Source of the DNA: Agathobacter sp.
GTDB lineage: Bacteria; Bacillota_A; Clostridia; Lachnospirales; Lachnospiraceae
NCBI GenBank assembly: GCA_017936725.1
Contig: JAGBEZ010000127.1
Span: forward strand, 1 to 12,660
DNA: 12,660 nt
Reading direction: 5' to 3'
Made by a program: the position numbers and the translations under genes. The notes under the pieces are model-generated. The model searched no databases, had not been told where the DNA came from, and saw only the letters and a list, made by a program, of their open reading frames with translations. Below are positions 1 through 6,854 of the stretch, in pieces. Within the stretch, counting starts at the first letter, position 1. Each line of letters opens with the position of its first letter.

Positions 1-84
1 CAAACGTCCAAGTGTCATATTTGTAGCGTCTACTACATACCATTTTCTTTCGATTGTAGCAGGACTAGCCATAAATGTCTTCAT
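1..84 (-). CDS. rplM: 50S ribosomal protein L13, N-terminal fragment (cut by window edge)
   Basis: Only the first 28 codons are present. They read [20 protein letters not shown] and continue TNMTLGRL, the conserved N-terminus of bacterial L13, an early assembly protein of the large ribosomal subunit. The ATG at 84 is preceded by a strong AGGAGG ribosome binding site on the minus strand (about 92-99). The gene has its own consensus promoter and a structured leader, so it probably starts a separate transcript from truA just upstream. In Firmicutes rplM is normally followed by rpsI, which would lie outside the window. The identification rests on a short but highly characteristic stretch. Confidence 0.93.
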   Translation of the reverse strand, partial: MKTFMASPATIERKWYVVDATNMTLGRL

Positions 85-120
85 TTGGTTTTCCTCCTAA
101 GATATTTTAACAATAAATAA

Positions 121-235
121 CGGTGGGCTATTTTGAATCTCGTATGTCCGGACGCTATCCCTTTTTCACCCGATTATTCTCTATAGTTAAAATGCTCGCC
201 GGGGCTTTGGCTTACATTTTCATACTATCACAGAC
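121..235 (-). promoter_or_regulatory. Structured 5' leader of rplM, probable L13 autoregulatory leader
   Basis: The RNA from about position 235 can fold into a long hairpin. ATAGT (228-224) pairs with ACTAT (187-183), AAAATG (220-215) with CATTTT (194-189), and GCC (211-209) with GGC (200-198). Between the last two stems is an asymmetric-looking UAA/GAG internal loop, and the tip is an 8-base loop. A second, weaker domain lies at 172-121, with GGGU pairing GCCC around the palindrome GUCCGGAC. Firmicute rplM-rpsI transcripts are known to carry an L13 leader that binds excess L13. Position and shape fit that, but I could not compare with the family consensus. Confidence 0.55.
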
Positions 236-241
236 TATGAT

Positions 242-270
242 ATTATAGTACACGAAACCTCGTGTGTCAA
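242..270 (-). promoter_or_regulatory. Consensus sigma-A promoter for rplM
   Basis: Read on the minus strand, a perfect -35 TTGACA (270-265) and a perfect -10 TATAAT (247-242) are separated by exactly 17 bp. Transcription should start near 235, giving a leader of about 150 nt before the rplM ATG. A short A-tract (279-275) lies just upstream of the -35. The spacer is almost filled by a perfect 6-bp inverted repeat, ACACGA-GGTT-TCGTGT (265-250), which could be an operator or chance. All-consensus elements suit a ribosomal protein gene. Confidence 0.9.
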
Positions 271-345
271 ATACTTTTTCTTGGATTTTCCAAGGAAATT
301 TTATCTATATATAGTGTAATATCCGCCGTGCCACACTCGATTCCG

Positions 346-1083
346 CTACGCTTCATAACTTATCCCAATCATCGTCAGCCCGCACGCTGGTGCTGTTGGT
401 CCAGCACTCTGTCTATCCGTTGCCTCTAGCATTGCAAGCACTTCTTCCGGCTTGCGTTTGCCTGCTCCTACTTCAATCAAAGTTCCCGCAATAATACGAA
501 CCATATTATATAAGAACCCGTTTCCTGTCACACGGATATGAATCTCATCTTCTTTTCTAGAAACTGTACAGTCATAAATCGTTCGCACCGTCGTTTCTAC
601 CTGTGCATGTACGGAGCAAAAACTCTTAAAGTCGTGTTCTCCCACCAGATAAGAAGCCGCTTCTTGCATCGCTTCTACATCCAAATCATAATGATAAAAG
701 TAGGTATCCAAACGACGTGTTGGGTCACGAAATTCACGATTTAAAATACGATACTCATATGTTTTGCTGCTTTTTCCTGCTCTTGGATGAAAGTCATCTG
801 CAACCTGGCAGGAACTCTGCACGACGATATCCTCTGGCAAACGCGTATTTAACGCATAGCAGATTTTCTCTGCTGGCATGCGTGTATTGGTATCAAACAC
901 ACATACGTTGCCAAGCGAATGCACACCCGCATCCGTTCGACTTGCACCAATCACCTGAATTTCTTCACCTAGCAAATCATACAGAGCTTCATTTAGTTTT
1001 TGTTCTATCGTGACTGCGTTTTTTTGGAGCTGCCAGCCACTATAATTTGTGCCATCATAGGCAACTACCATTTTTACACGCAT
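346..1083 (-). CDS. truA: tRNA pseudouridine synthase A (positions 38-40)
   Basis: The 245-residue protein has the usual TruA length and isomerises uridines 38, 39 and 40 in the anticodon stem-loop of many tRNAs. The catalytic motif RTDAGVH is at residues 49-55, with the nucleophilic aspartate at D51. The family's C-terminal FLYNMVRIIAGTL segment is also present. The ATG at 1083 is preceded by GAGGAG, which overlaps the ecfT stop codon (TAGAGGAG), so translation is probably coupled to ecfT 9 bp upstream. Downstream, rplM starts after about 260 bp with its own promoter. I see no good intrinsic terminator after truA, so some transcription may run on. The ecfT-truA-rplM order is common in Firmicutes. 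Confidence 0.97.
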   Translation of the reverse strand: MRVKMVVAYDGTNYSGWQLQKNAVTIEQKLNEALYDLLGEEIQVIGASRTDAGVHSLGNVCVFDTNTRMPAEKICYALNTRLPEDIVVQSSCQVADDFHPRAGKSSKTYEYRILNREFRDPTRRLDTYFYHYDLDVEAMQEAASYLVGEHDFKSFCSVHAQVETTVRTIYDCTVSRKEDEIHIRVTGNGFLYNMVRIIAGTLIEVGAGKRKPEEVLAMLEATDRQSAGPTAPACGLTMIGISYEA

Positions 1084-1092
1084 AAGTCTCCT

Positions 1093-1908
1093 CTACTGTG
1101 GAAACGGAATCACATTTGCCGCAATAATTACCAGCAACAAAAATCCAAGCACTACCGCATATCCCACATAATCTCTCTTTTCGTATTTGAGCGGTTTCAT
1201 CTTTGTGCGTCCTTCGCCGCCATTGTAGCAACGTGCCTCCATTGCCATTGCCAAGTCCTCTGCTCTACGAAATGCAGATACAAAGAGTGGCACTAATAGC
1301 GGCACCATCGCTTTTGCTTTTTGCATCAGACTTCCATTTTCAAAATCCGCACCACGTGCCATCTGCGCCTTCATGATTTTATCCGTTTCCTCGATAAGGA
1401 TTGGGATAAAGCGAAGTGCTATCGACATCATCATTGCGATGGAATGTACGGGTATGTGAATTTTATTCAAAGGAGCCAGCGCCGTTTCCAGTCCATTCGT
1501 CAACTGATTTGGGGTGGTCGTAAGCGTCATAAGCGATGTTCCCAGAATCAAATAAATCAAGCGTATCGTCATCAAAAAAGCATTGATAATGCCTTTGTCC
1601 GTTACCTGGAGACTTCCCCATTTCCAAAATACGACATCACCTGGCGTTGCAAGTAAGTTAAATAACGATGTAATCACAACCAATACCACGATAGCTTTTA
1701 AGCCTTTTGTCATGAATTTAAACGGTACTTTGGAAATTTTGATAACTGCATATAAAAAAGCAGTAATCAATGCCAAACCTACCAGACCCTTAAAACAAAA
1801 CAGGGCAATGACATATATCACTGTGGCAAATAATTTTACACGTGGGTCCATCTTATGCAGTGGTGAATCCGCTGGATAATACTGCCCAATCGTAATATCT
1901 CGAATCAT
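1093..1908 (-). CDS. ecfT: ECF transporter transmembrane protein EcfT
   Basis: This 271-residue membrane protein is the scaffold of the energy-coupling-factor transporter. It links the two ATPases (EcfA1 and EcfA2) to interchangeable vitamin-binding S components. Hydrophobic segments lie at about residues 25-38, 41-57, 70-88, 108-128 and 245-268. The two cytoplasmic coupling motifs are visible: AQMARG (181-186), followed about 40 residues later by EARC (224-227), both containing the Ala-Arg pair that docks on the ATPases. The start follows AGAGGA, and ecfA2 ends 21 bp upstream, so the three subunits are made together. No S component is encoded here. In group II ECF systems these lie elsewhere, so the transported vitamins cannot be read from this locus. 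Confidence 0.95.
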   Translation of the reverse strand: MIRDITIGQYYPADSPLHKMDPRVKLFATVIYVIALFCFKGLVGLALITAFLYAVIKISKVPFKFMTKGLKAIVVLVVITSLFNLLATPGDVVFWKWGSLQVTDKGIINAFLMTIRLIYLILGTSLMTLTTTPNQLTNGLETALAPLNKIHIPVHSIAMMMSIALRFIPILIEETDKIMKAQMARGADFENGSLMQKAKAMVPLLVPLFVSAFRRAEDLAMAMEARCYNGGEGRTKMKPLKYEKRDYVGYAVVLGFLLLVIIAANVIPFPQ

Positions 1909-1929
1909 TTTTTATCCTCTATCTATAAA

Positions 1930-2778
1930 CTATTTCTGCAAAACTTTTAGAATACTCTTCTTTGCTTCTTCCACCGTAGTCGCATTCAAATCAACAGGCA
2001 ATCCGTTCTCTTTTAACTCATGCATAAGATACGTCACCTGTGGAGCAGCAAGTCCTACCGCCTCTAATTCTTTGTACTGACGGAAAACTTCCTTTGGTGC
2101 GCCATCATACATAACAGCGCCCTGATTCATTACGATAATACGGTCTACGTATTTCGCCACATCCTCCATACTGTGAGAAACCAAAATAACCGTAATCCCA
2201 AGTTCCTTGTGCATCTGCGAAATCAGTCCCAGTATCTCATCACGCCCCGCTGGATCTAGTCCTGCTGTTGGCTCGTCCAAAATCAGTACCTCTGGCTTCA
2301 TAGCAAGCACGCCAGCGATTGCTACACGACGTTTCTGTCCGCCAGATAAATCAAATGGTGGTTGCGCAAATAACTCCTGTGGAAAATGAACACTTGAAAG
2401 GGCTTCCTTTGCACGTTTTTCTACTTCCTTTTTATCCAAACCTAGATTCTTTGGACCAAAACAGACATCATCAAAAATCGTTGTCTCGAAAAGCTGATGC
2501 TCTGGATACTGGAATACGAGACCTACCTTGCTACGTAGCATCTTCATATCAAACTTCTCATCATAAATGTTTTGTCCATTGAAAGAAATGCTTCCGGAAG
2601 TTGCTTTTATCAACCCATTCATGTGCTGAATGAGCGTCGACTTTCCAGAACCGGTATGTCCGATAATGCCGATAAATTCACCATCTTCTATTTTTAAATT
2701 GACATCCTTTAGTGCATGCACCTGATACGCAGTACCCGCACTATATTCATAATTTACATTATCTAATATAATTGACAT
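1930..2778 (-). CDS. ecfA2: ECF transporter ATPase EcfA2
   Basis: This 282-residue ABC ATPase forms a heterodimer with EcfA1 and powers vitamin uptake through EcfT. It has Walker A GHTGSGKST (residues 40-48), the Q-loop glutamine at Q90, signature LSGGQ (144-148), Walker B VLILDE (164-169) with catalytic E169, and the H-loop histidine at H202. All catalytic residues are intact. The ATG at 2778 is preceded by GGAGG that lies inside the last codons of ecfA1. The two genes overlap by 16 bp (2763-2778), an arrangement favouring equal synthesis of the two ATPases. The A1/A2 assignment is by gene order (A1 first) and by similarity of the N-termini to the usual EcfA types. Confidence 0.95.
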   Translation of the reverse strand: MSIILDNVNYEYSAGTAYQVHALKDVNLKIEDGEFIGIIGHTGSGKSTLIQHMNGLIKATSGSISFNGQNIYDEKFDMKMLRSKVGLVFQYPEHQLFETTIFDDVCFGPKNLGLDKKEVEKRAKEALSSVHFPQELFAQPPFDLSGGQKRRVAIAGVLAMKPEVLILDEPTAGLDPAGRDEILGLISQMHKELGITVILVSHSMEDVAKYVDRIIVMNQGAVMYDGAPKEVFRQYKELEAVGLAAPQVTYLMHELKENGLPVDLNATTVEEAKKSILKVLQK

Positions 2779-3614
2779 AATGCCTCCACAAGTTCTTCTC
2801 TGGTCAACACACCCTCTCGAATCGGAAGTCCTGCTTTTCGCAGTTCATGTGCCAAAAGTGTCATCTGTGGTACATCCAGGCGATGTGCCTGCAGTTCCTC
2901 CACTCTGGAGAAAATCTCTCTTGGTGTGCCATCCATGATAATCTGCCCATTTTCCATGACATACACATAGTCTGCGTCCACAACTTCTTCCATATAATGT
3001 GTGATAAGAAGCACTGTCACACCTTTTGTCTTATTCAGTTCGTGCGCTGCTTTTAGCACATCTTTTCGTCCATTTGGATCCAACATAGCCGTTGGCTCAT
3101 CAAATACGATGCACTTTGGCTCCATTGCCATCACTCCTGCAATGGCGACGCGCTGCTTCTGCCCACCGGACAATTTATTTGGTGAATGGTTACGATACTT
3201 GGTCATTCGTACCGCTTCTAGACTTTTCTCCACGCGTTCCCAGATTTCTTCTGTAGGAACGCCGATATTTTCAGGTCCAAAAGCCACATCTTCTTCTACA
3301 ATATTTGCAATAATCTGATTATCTGGATTCTGAAATACCATTCCAGCCGACTTACGGACTGGAATCACATTTTCTTCTTCCGACACATCCATGCCATCTA
3401 CCCATATGGTACCTTCTGTCGCAGACAAAAGTGCATTGATATGTTTTGCCAATGTGGACTTTCCAGAGCCATTGTGTCCTAAAATCGCGATAAACTGTCC
3501 TTCTTTGACATCCAAATCCACATGGTCAAGTGCGGTGGTGATGGATTCAATATGGTCTTCTTCGTCGCGACGGATAAAGTCATGAACAAGCCCTCTTGTT
3601 TTGATAATACTCAT
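2763..3614 (-). CDS. ecfA1: ECF transporter ATPase EcfA1
   Basis: This is a 283-residue ABC ATPase, the first gene of the ECF energising module. Walker A is GHNGSGKST (46-54), the Q-loop glutamine is Q95, the signature is LSGGQ (148-152), Walker B is CIVFDE (168-173), and the H-loop histidine is H206. All are intact. A strong GGAGG site sits inside the end of trmL six bases before the ATG, and only one base separates the two genes, so it is probably translated by reinitiation. In many Firmicutes ecfA1 follows rpoA-rplQ. Here it follows trmL and an aminotransferase instead, so the module seems to have moved away from the alpha operon while keeping its link to truA-rplM. Confidence 0.95.
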   Translation of the reverse strand: MSIIKTRGLVHDFIRRDEEDHIESITTALDHVDLDVKEGQFIAILGHNGSGKSTLAKHINALLSATEGTIWVDGMDVSEEENVIPVRKSAGMVFQNPDNQIIANIVEEDVAFGPENIGVPTEEIWERVEKSLEAVRMTKYRNHSPNKLSGGQKQRVAIAGVMAMEPKCIVFDEPTAMLDPNGRKDVLKAAHELNKTKGVTVLLITHYMEEVVDADYVYVMENGQIIMDGTPREIFSRVEELQAHRLDVPQMTLLAHELRKAGLPIREGVLTREELVEALCQLY

Positions 3615-3615
3615 C

Positions 3616-4116
3616 CTAGTCCTCCCAGTGTAATCTGTGCAGTTCGCCTTCTAACTTCATATTAGAAAACGCATTCTGTCTTAAGGCCTCGTATAATACG
3701 ATAGCGACAGAATTCGACAAATTCAGCGAACGTGTTTCTCCAACCATAGGAATACGTACGCAAGTATCTGGATTTTCTTTTAAAATCTCTTCTGGAATCC
3801 CTGCACTTTCTTTGCCAAACATAATGTAACAGTCTGGCTCATAATTTACGTCCGAATACACGTGACGTGCCTTTGTCGTTGCATAGTATACCTTAGCCTC
3901 TGGATTTTTCTTACAAAAATCTTCCCAGTTCACATAGGTTGTAACATCCAAATCTTTCCAATAATCCATACCTGCTCGTTTTAACTGTTTTTCCTCCAAA
4001 GAAAAACCAAGTGGCTCGATAAGGTGGAGTCTGGTATTTGTTGCCACGCAAGTACGTCCAATGTTTCCTGTATTTGCAGGAATTTCTGGTTCAAATAATA
4101 CAATATTTAATGCCAT
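3616..4116 (-). CDS. trmL: tRNA (cytidine/uridine-34-2'-O)-methyltransferase TrmL
   Basis: The 166-residue protein is a minimal SPOUT (trefoil-knot) methyltransferase without extra domains, the usual TrmL size. In the family it methylates the ribose of the wobble nucleotide of two leucine tRNAs, using S-adenosylmethionine. The knot motifs are visible: the start NIVLFEPEIPANTGNIGRTC, FGKESAG (100-106) and RSLNLSNSVAI (129-139). Its ATG lies 2 bp after the aminotransferase stop, with a modest GAGAGA ribosome binding site, and it ends 1 bp before ecfA1, so it sits inside the operon. Other TrmH/SPOUT members could look alike, but the short length and the N-terminal signature favour TrmL. Confidence 0.93.
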   Translation of the reverse strand: MALNIVLFEPEIPANTGNIGRTCVATNTRLHLIEPLGFSLEEKQLKRAGMDYWKDLDVTTYVNWEDFCKKNPEAKVYYATTKARHVYSDVNYEPDCYIMFGKESAGIPEEILKENPDTCVRIPMVGETRSLNLSNSVAIVLYEALRQNAFSNMKLEGELHRLHWED

Positions 4117-4118
4117 AA

Positions 4119-5288
4119 TTATTGATTCTCTCTTAGTTCATTTACAAATTCTTCAAAACGATCCATCGCAATTTTAAGGTTTTCCATCGAATATGCATAG
4201 GAAATACGAAGGAAGCCTTCGCCGCAATCGCCAAACGCAGTGCCTGGTACTACACACACCTTTTTGCTCTTAAGCATTGCAGTTGCAAAATCGTCGGAAG
4301 TCATTCCAAACTCTTTGATGCAAGGGAATACATAAAAGGCTCCCAATGCTTCAAAACAGTCTACGCCCATTTCCGCAAATCTCTTTAAAAGGTATTTACG
4401 ACGCACATTGTACTCTGCCTTCATTTCCTGTACATCTTCATCCCCATTTCGCATCGCTTCTACTGCTGCATACTGGCTTGTCGTAGGCGCACACATAATA
4501 GCAAACTGATGAATCTTAAGCATCTGTTTGATGATAGCTTGTGGTCCGCAAGCATAGCCAAGTCTCCATCCTGTCATGGAATGTGATTTTGAAAAACCAT
4601 TGATTAAAACGGTTCTTTCCTGCATACCTGGAAGATTACAGATAGAAACATGATTTTCTGTATACGTAAGTTCGGAATAAATTTCATCACTCAAAACATA
4701 AAGGTCATGCTTTAAAATCACTTCTGCGATTGCCTCTAAGTCTTTTCTTTCCATAATCGCCCCTGTTGGATTGTTTGGGAAAGGAAGTACCAAAAGTTTT
4801 GTCTTTGGTGTAATTGCAGCCTCTAATTCTTCTGCGGTAAGACGGAACTCGTTCTCAGCTTTTAACTCGATAATCACTGGTGTTCCATTTGCCAAAATCG
4901 CACATGGTTCGTAAGAAACATAACTAGGCTGCGGAATCAGGACTTCGTCACCTGGATCAAGCATGGCACGCATACAGATGTCAATTCCTTCACTACCACC
5001 TACTGTTACAATCATCTCTTTTACTGGATCATATGTAAGGTTATAGCGACGTTTCAAAAACTTCGCGATTTCTTCTTTTAATTCTCTTAACCCTGCGTTT
5101 GAGGTATAAGAAGTTCTACCCTTTTCCAAAGAATAGATACCTTCGTCACGCACATGCCATGGGGTGTCAAAATCCGGTTCGCCTACACCGAGAGAAATGA
5201 CGTCATCCATCTCAGCCGCGATATCAAAAAATTTACGAATACCCGATGGCTTAATATTTACGATAGTACTTGATAGTGGATTTCTCAT
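4119..5288 (-). CDS. PLP-dependent class I/II aminotransferase
   Basis: This 389-residue fold-type I aminotransferase moves an amino group between an amino acid and a 2-oxo acid, with pyridoxal phosphate bound to K234 in FSKSHSMTGWRLGY (232-245). Other cofactor contacts include FPNNPTGA (170-177), D201-E-I-Y204 and a C-terminal substrate-carboxylate arginine in GFLRISYA. The substrate cannot be read from sequence; aromatic amino acid, alanine and aspartate-type activities are all represented in this clade. Its ATG overlaps the stop of the Lrp/AsnC regulator gene by one base (TAATG), with an AAGGGAG site inside that gene. Co-expression with an amino-acid-sensing regulator suggests the regulator senses a substrate or product of this enzyme. 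Confidence 0.92.
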   Translation of the reverse strand: MRNPLSSTIVNIKPSGIRKFFDIAAEMDDVISLGVGEPDFDTPWHVRDEGIYSLEKGRTSYTSNAGLRELKEEIAKFLKRRYNLTYDPVKEMIVTVGGSEGIDICMRAMLDPGDEVLIPQPSYVSYEPCAILANGTPVIIELKAENEFRLTAEELEAAITPKTKLLVLPFPNNPTGAIMERKDLEAIAEVILKHDLYVLSDEIYSELTYTENHVSICNLPGMQERTVLINGFSKSHSMTGWRLGYACGPQAIIKQMLKIHQFAIMCAPTTSQYAAVEAMRNGDEDVQEMKAEYNVRRKYLLKRFAEMGVDCFEALGAFYVFPCIKEFGMTSDDFATAMLKSKKVCVVPGTAFGDCGEGFLRISYAYSMENLKIAMDRFEEFVNELRENQ

Positions 5289-5767
5289 TAATTCATCAAC
5301 TCCCTTTCATCCTTAGCTGGTTTTGCTAAGATTGTTCCATGGTCTTTGTATTTCTTTAAGATAAAGTTTGTTTTTGTGCTAAGCACGGTTTCCATTGGTG
5401 CAAGTTTTTCAGATACAAACTGTGCTACTTCACGAAGTGTCTTTCCTTCGATGATTACCATAAAGTCAAATCCACCAGAAATCAAATAGATGGAATTTAC
5501 TTCTGGATAGTTATAAATGCGCTCCGCTACCTTATCAAAACCCATGCCTCTTTGTGGAGTTACACGAACTTCAATCAGTGCTGTTGCTTTTTCTACGCCT
5601 ACTTTATCCCAATCGATAAGGGTATGATAACCACAGATTACTCTTTCGTGTTCCATTGCTTCTAATTCATTCAAAACCGTCTGTTCATCTGCGCCTACAC
5701 GGAGTGCAAGCTCTGCGATGTCCACTCTGGAATTTTTTTCTATATATTTTAAAATTTTCTCTCTCAT
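5288..5767 (-). CDS. Lrp/AsnC family transcriptional regulator
   Basis: The 159-residue protein has a winged helix-turn-helix at about residues 5-50 (key stretch VDIAELALRVGADEQTVLNE) and an Lrp-type RAM/AsnC ligand-binding domain at about 62-140, including the SGGFDF turn (97-102) where effector amino acids bind in the family. Such proteins form octamer-like assemblies and control amino acid metabolism genes, often including their own. The ATG at 5767 follows GAAAGGAAG. Its stop overlaps the aminotransferase start (TAATG), so the two are made together. The tail after residue 141 is short, charged and unremarkable. The effector is unknown. Confidence 0.93.
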   Translation of the reverse strand: MREKILKYIEKNSRVDIAELALRVGADEQTVLNELEAMEHERVICGYHTLIDWDKVGVEKATALIEVRVTPQRGMGFDKVAERIYNYPEVNSIYLISGGFDFMVIIEGKTLREVAQFVSEKLAPMETVLSTKTNFILKKYKDHGTILAKPAKDERELMN

Positions 5768-5812
5768 GTTGTCTTCCTTTCTACTTAAAGCTTCTTATCT
5801 TCATCTCGAATT

Positions 5813-5840
5813 ATTATATGCGATACAATTCGTCTGTTTG
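5813..5840 (-). promoter_or_regulatory. Possible promoter for asnC
   Basis: A perfect -10 TATAAT (5818-5813) overlaps the stop codon of the HypE-like gene. Sixteen bases upstream is a poor -35, CAAACA (5840-5835), matching TTGACA at three positions. Start of transcription would be near 5806, about 40 nt before the asnC ATG. No terminator separates the two genes, so asnC may also be read from upstream. This is weak evidence. Confidence 0.25.
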
Positions 5841-6794
5841 CGTCGTTTCCAAGAAGCGTCTTTCTTCTTCGTTTATCAACACTCTGTCATTACTATCGGT
5901 TGCCTTACCGATAATCACGGCTGGGATGTCTGCTTTTTCTAACTCCATCACCAAACCATTGCCATCCTCTGTGGCAATCAGTAAACAGCCTCCGGACAGA
6001 AGCTTATACGGATTTACATCAAAAAACTCACAAATCTCTATTGTTTCCTGACGAATTGGAATTTTCTTTAAATCAATTTCTAGTCCAACGCCAGCACTTT
6101 CTGCCAATTCCCAAAGTGCGCCAAAAATACCGCCCTCTGACACATCGTGCATTGCACTCGCGCCAGACTTTACGGCGACTGCGGCCTCTGGTAATATCGA
6201 CATCATCTGTCGAAAGATTTTTGCTTTATCAATAAAAGGCTGTGCATATCGACTGCGAAGATCCTCTTCTTTTTCACAAGCCAATATTGCTGTCCCCTCT
6301 AAGCCGACCCATTTTGTCGCTACAATATCCATGCCTGGACGCACATTGCTGCTGTGTCGCATCTCATTTTTCAAAACGGTTCCCATTACTGTAACTACTA
6401 CTACGGGTTCTTTTACCGCGCGCGTAACCTCTGTGTGTCCACTAATAATATCTACGCCACACTGTGCACAGGCCAAATCCAAATCCTTCATTAGTGCGCG
6501 TAGTTCTTCTTCGTTATAAGACGTAGGAAGAAGTAAAGTCGTAGAAACACCCATAGGTATCGCACCCGAACACGCCACATCATTACAGGCTGCGATAATC
6601 GCACTGCTTCCAATGGCATCTCTTGTTAATGTAACTGGGTCAGAGGATAACACGACCACGATGTTTTCGGAAACCGACATTGCACCATAGTCTCCACCTA
6701 CTGCCGGAGTTACAATTACATCTTCTCTTCTTTTATGCAGTTGTTTTAAAATGGAGCGTTTTAAAATAGACTCCTTTAATTTTCCTGCTTTCAT
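5814..6794 (-). CDS. AIR synthase-related protein (HypE/PurM-like ATPase fold)
   Basis: From the preferred ATG at 6794 this is 326 residues of the PurM/HypE/ThiL/SelD ATP-binding superfamily. Family landmarks are the metal/ATP motif VGGDYGA (32-38), LSSDP (49-53), ACNDVACSGAIP (69-80) and SGHTEVT (118-124). HypE proteins carry out dehydration of a thiocarbamate on a C-terminal cysteine (PRIC). This protein ends DELYRI with no cysteine, so it cannot do that reaction in the known way. No hydrogenase or hyp genes are nearby. A longer GTG-initiated reading (6839) exists, but that codon lies inside a hairpin, while the ATG at 6794 has GAGG five bases upstream. The substrate is unknown. The gene runs on toward asnC and may be linked to amino acid metabolism. 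Confidence 0.85.
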   Translation of the reverse strand: MKAGKLKESILKRSILKQLHKRREDVIVTPAVGGDYGAMSVSENIVVVLSSDPVTLTRDAIGSSAIIAACNDVACSGAIPMGVSTTLLLPTSYNEEELRALMKDLDLACAQCGVDIISGHTEVTRAVKEPVVVVTVMGTVLKNEMRHSSNVRPGMDIVATKWVGLEGTAILACEKEEDLRSRYAQPFIDKAKIFRQMMSILPEAAVAVKSGASAMHDVSEGGIFGALWELAESAGVGLEIDLKKIPIRQETIEICEFFDVNPYKLLSGGCLLIATEDGNGLVMELEKADIPAVIIGKATDSNDRVLINEEERRFLETTQTDELYRI

Positions 6795-6818
6795 ATCTAC
6801 CTCATATATAGTGCTTAA

Positions 6819-6843
6819 GGCTGTGACGAATTTCGCCACAGCC
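6819..6843 (-). terminator. Hairpin after the VanW gene, likely (weak) terminator
   Basis: GGCTGTG (6843-6837) pairs with CACAGCC (6825-6819). The inner part continues with a G-U pair and CGA/TCG around an AAU loop, for about 11 bp in all. It sits 11 bp after the VanW stop and before the next gene. The tract after it on the minus strand (TTAAGCACTATATA) is only moderately U-rich, so termination may be partial. Read on the plus strand, the following TATTTTCATTATT is somewhat better, though no plus-strand gene needs it. Confidence 0.5.
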
Positions 6844-6854
6844 TATTTTCATTA

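Noticed and set aside
280..294. Hairpin CTTGGA-TTT-TCCAAG as the truA terminator.
   Set aside because: On the minus strand the stem is followed by A residues, not T, and on the plus strand by GAAATTTT with no gene to end. It is only a chance or promoter-proximal dyad.
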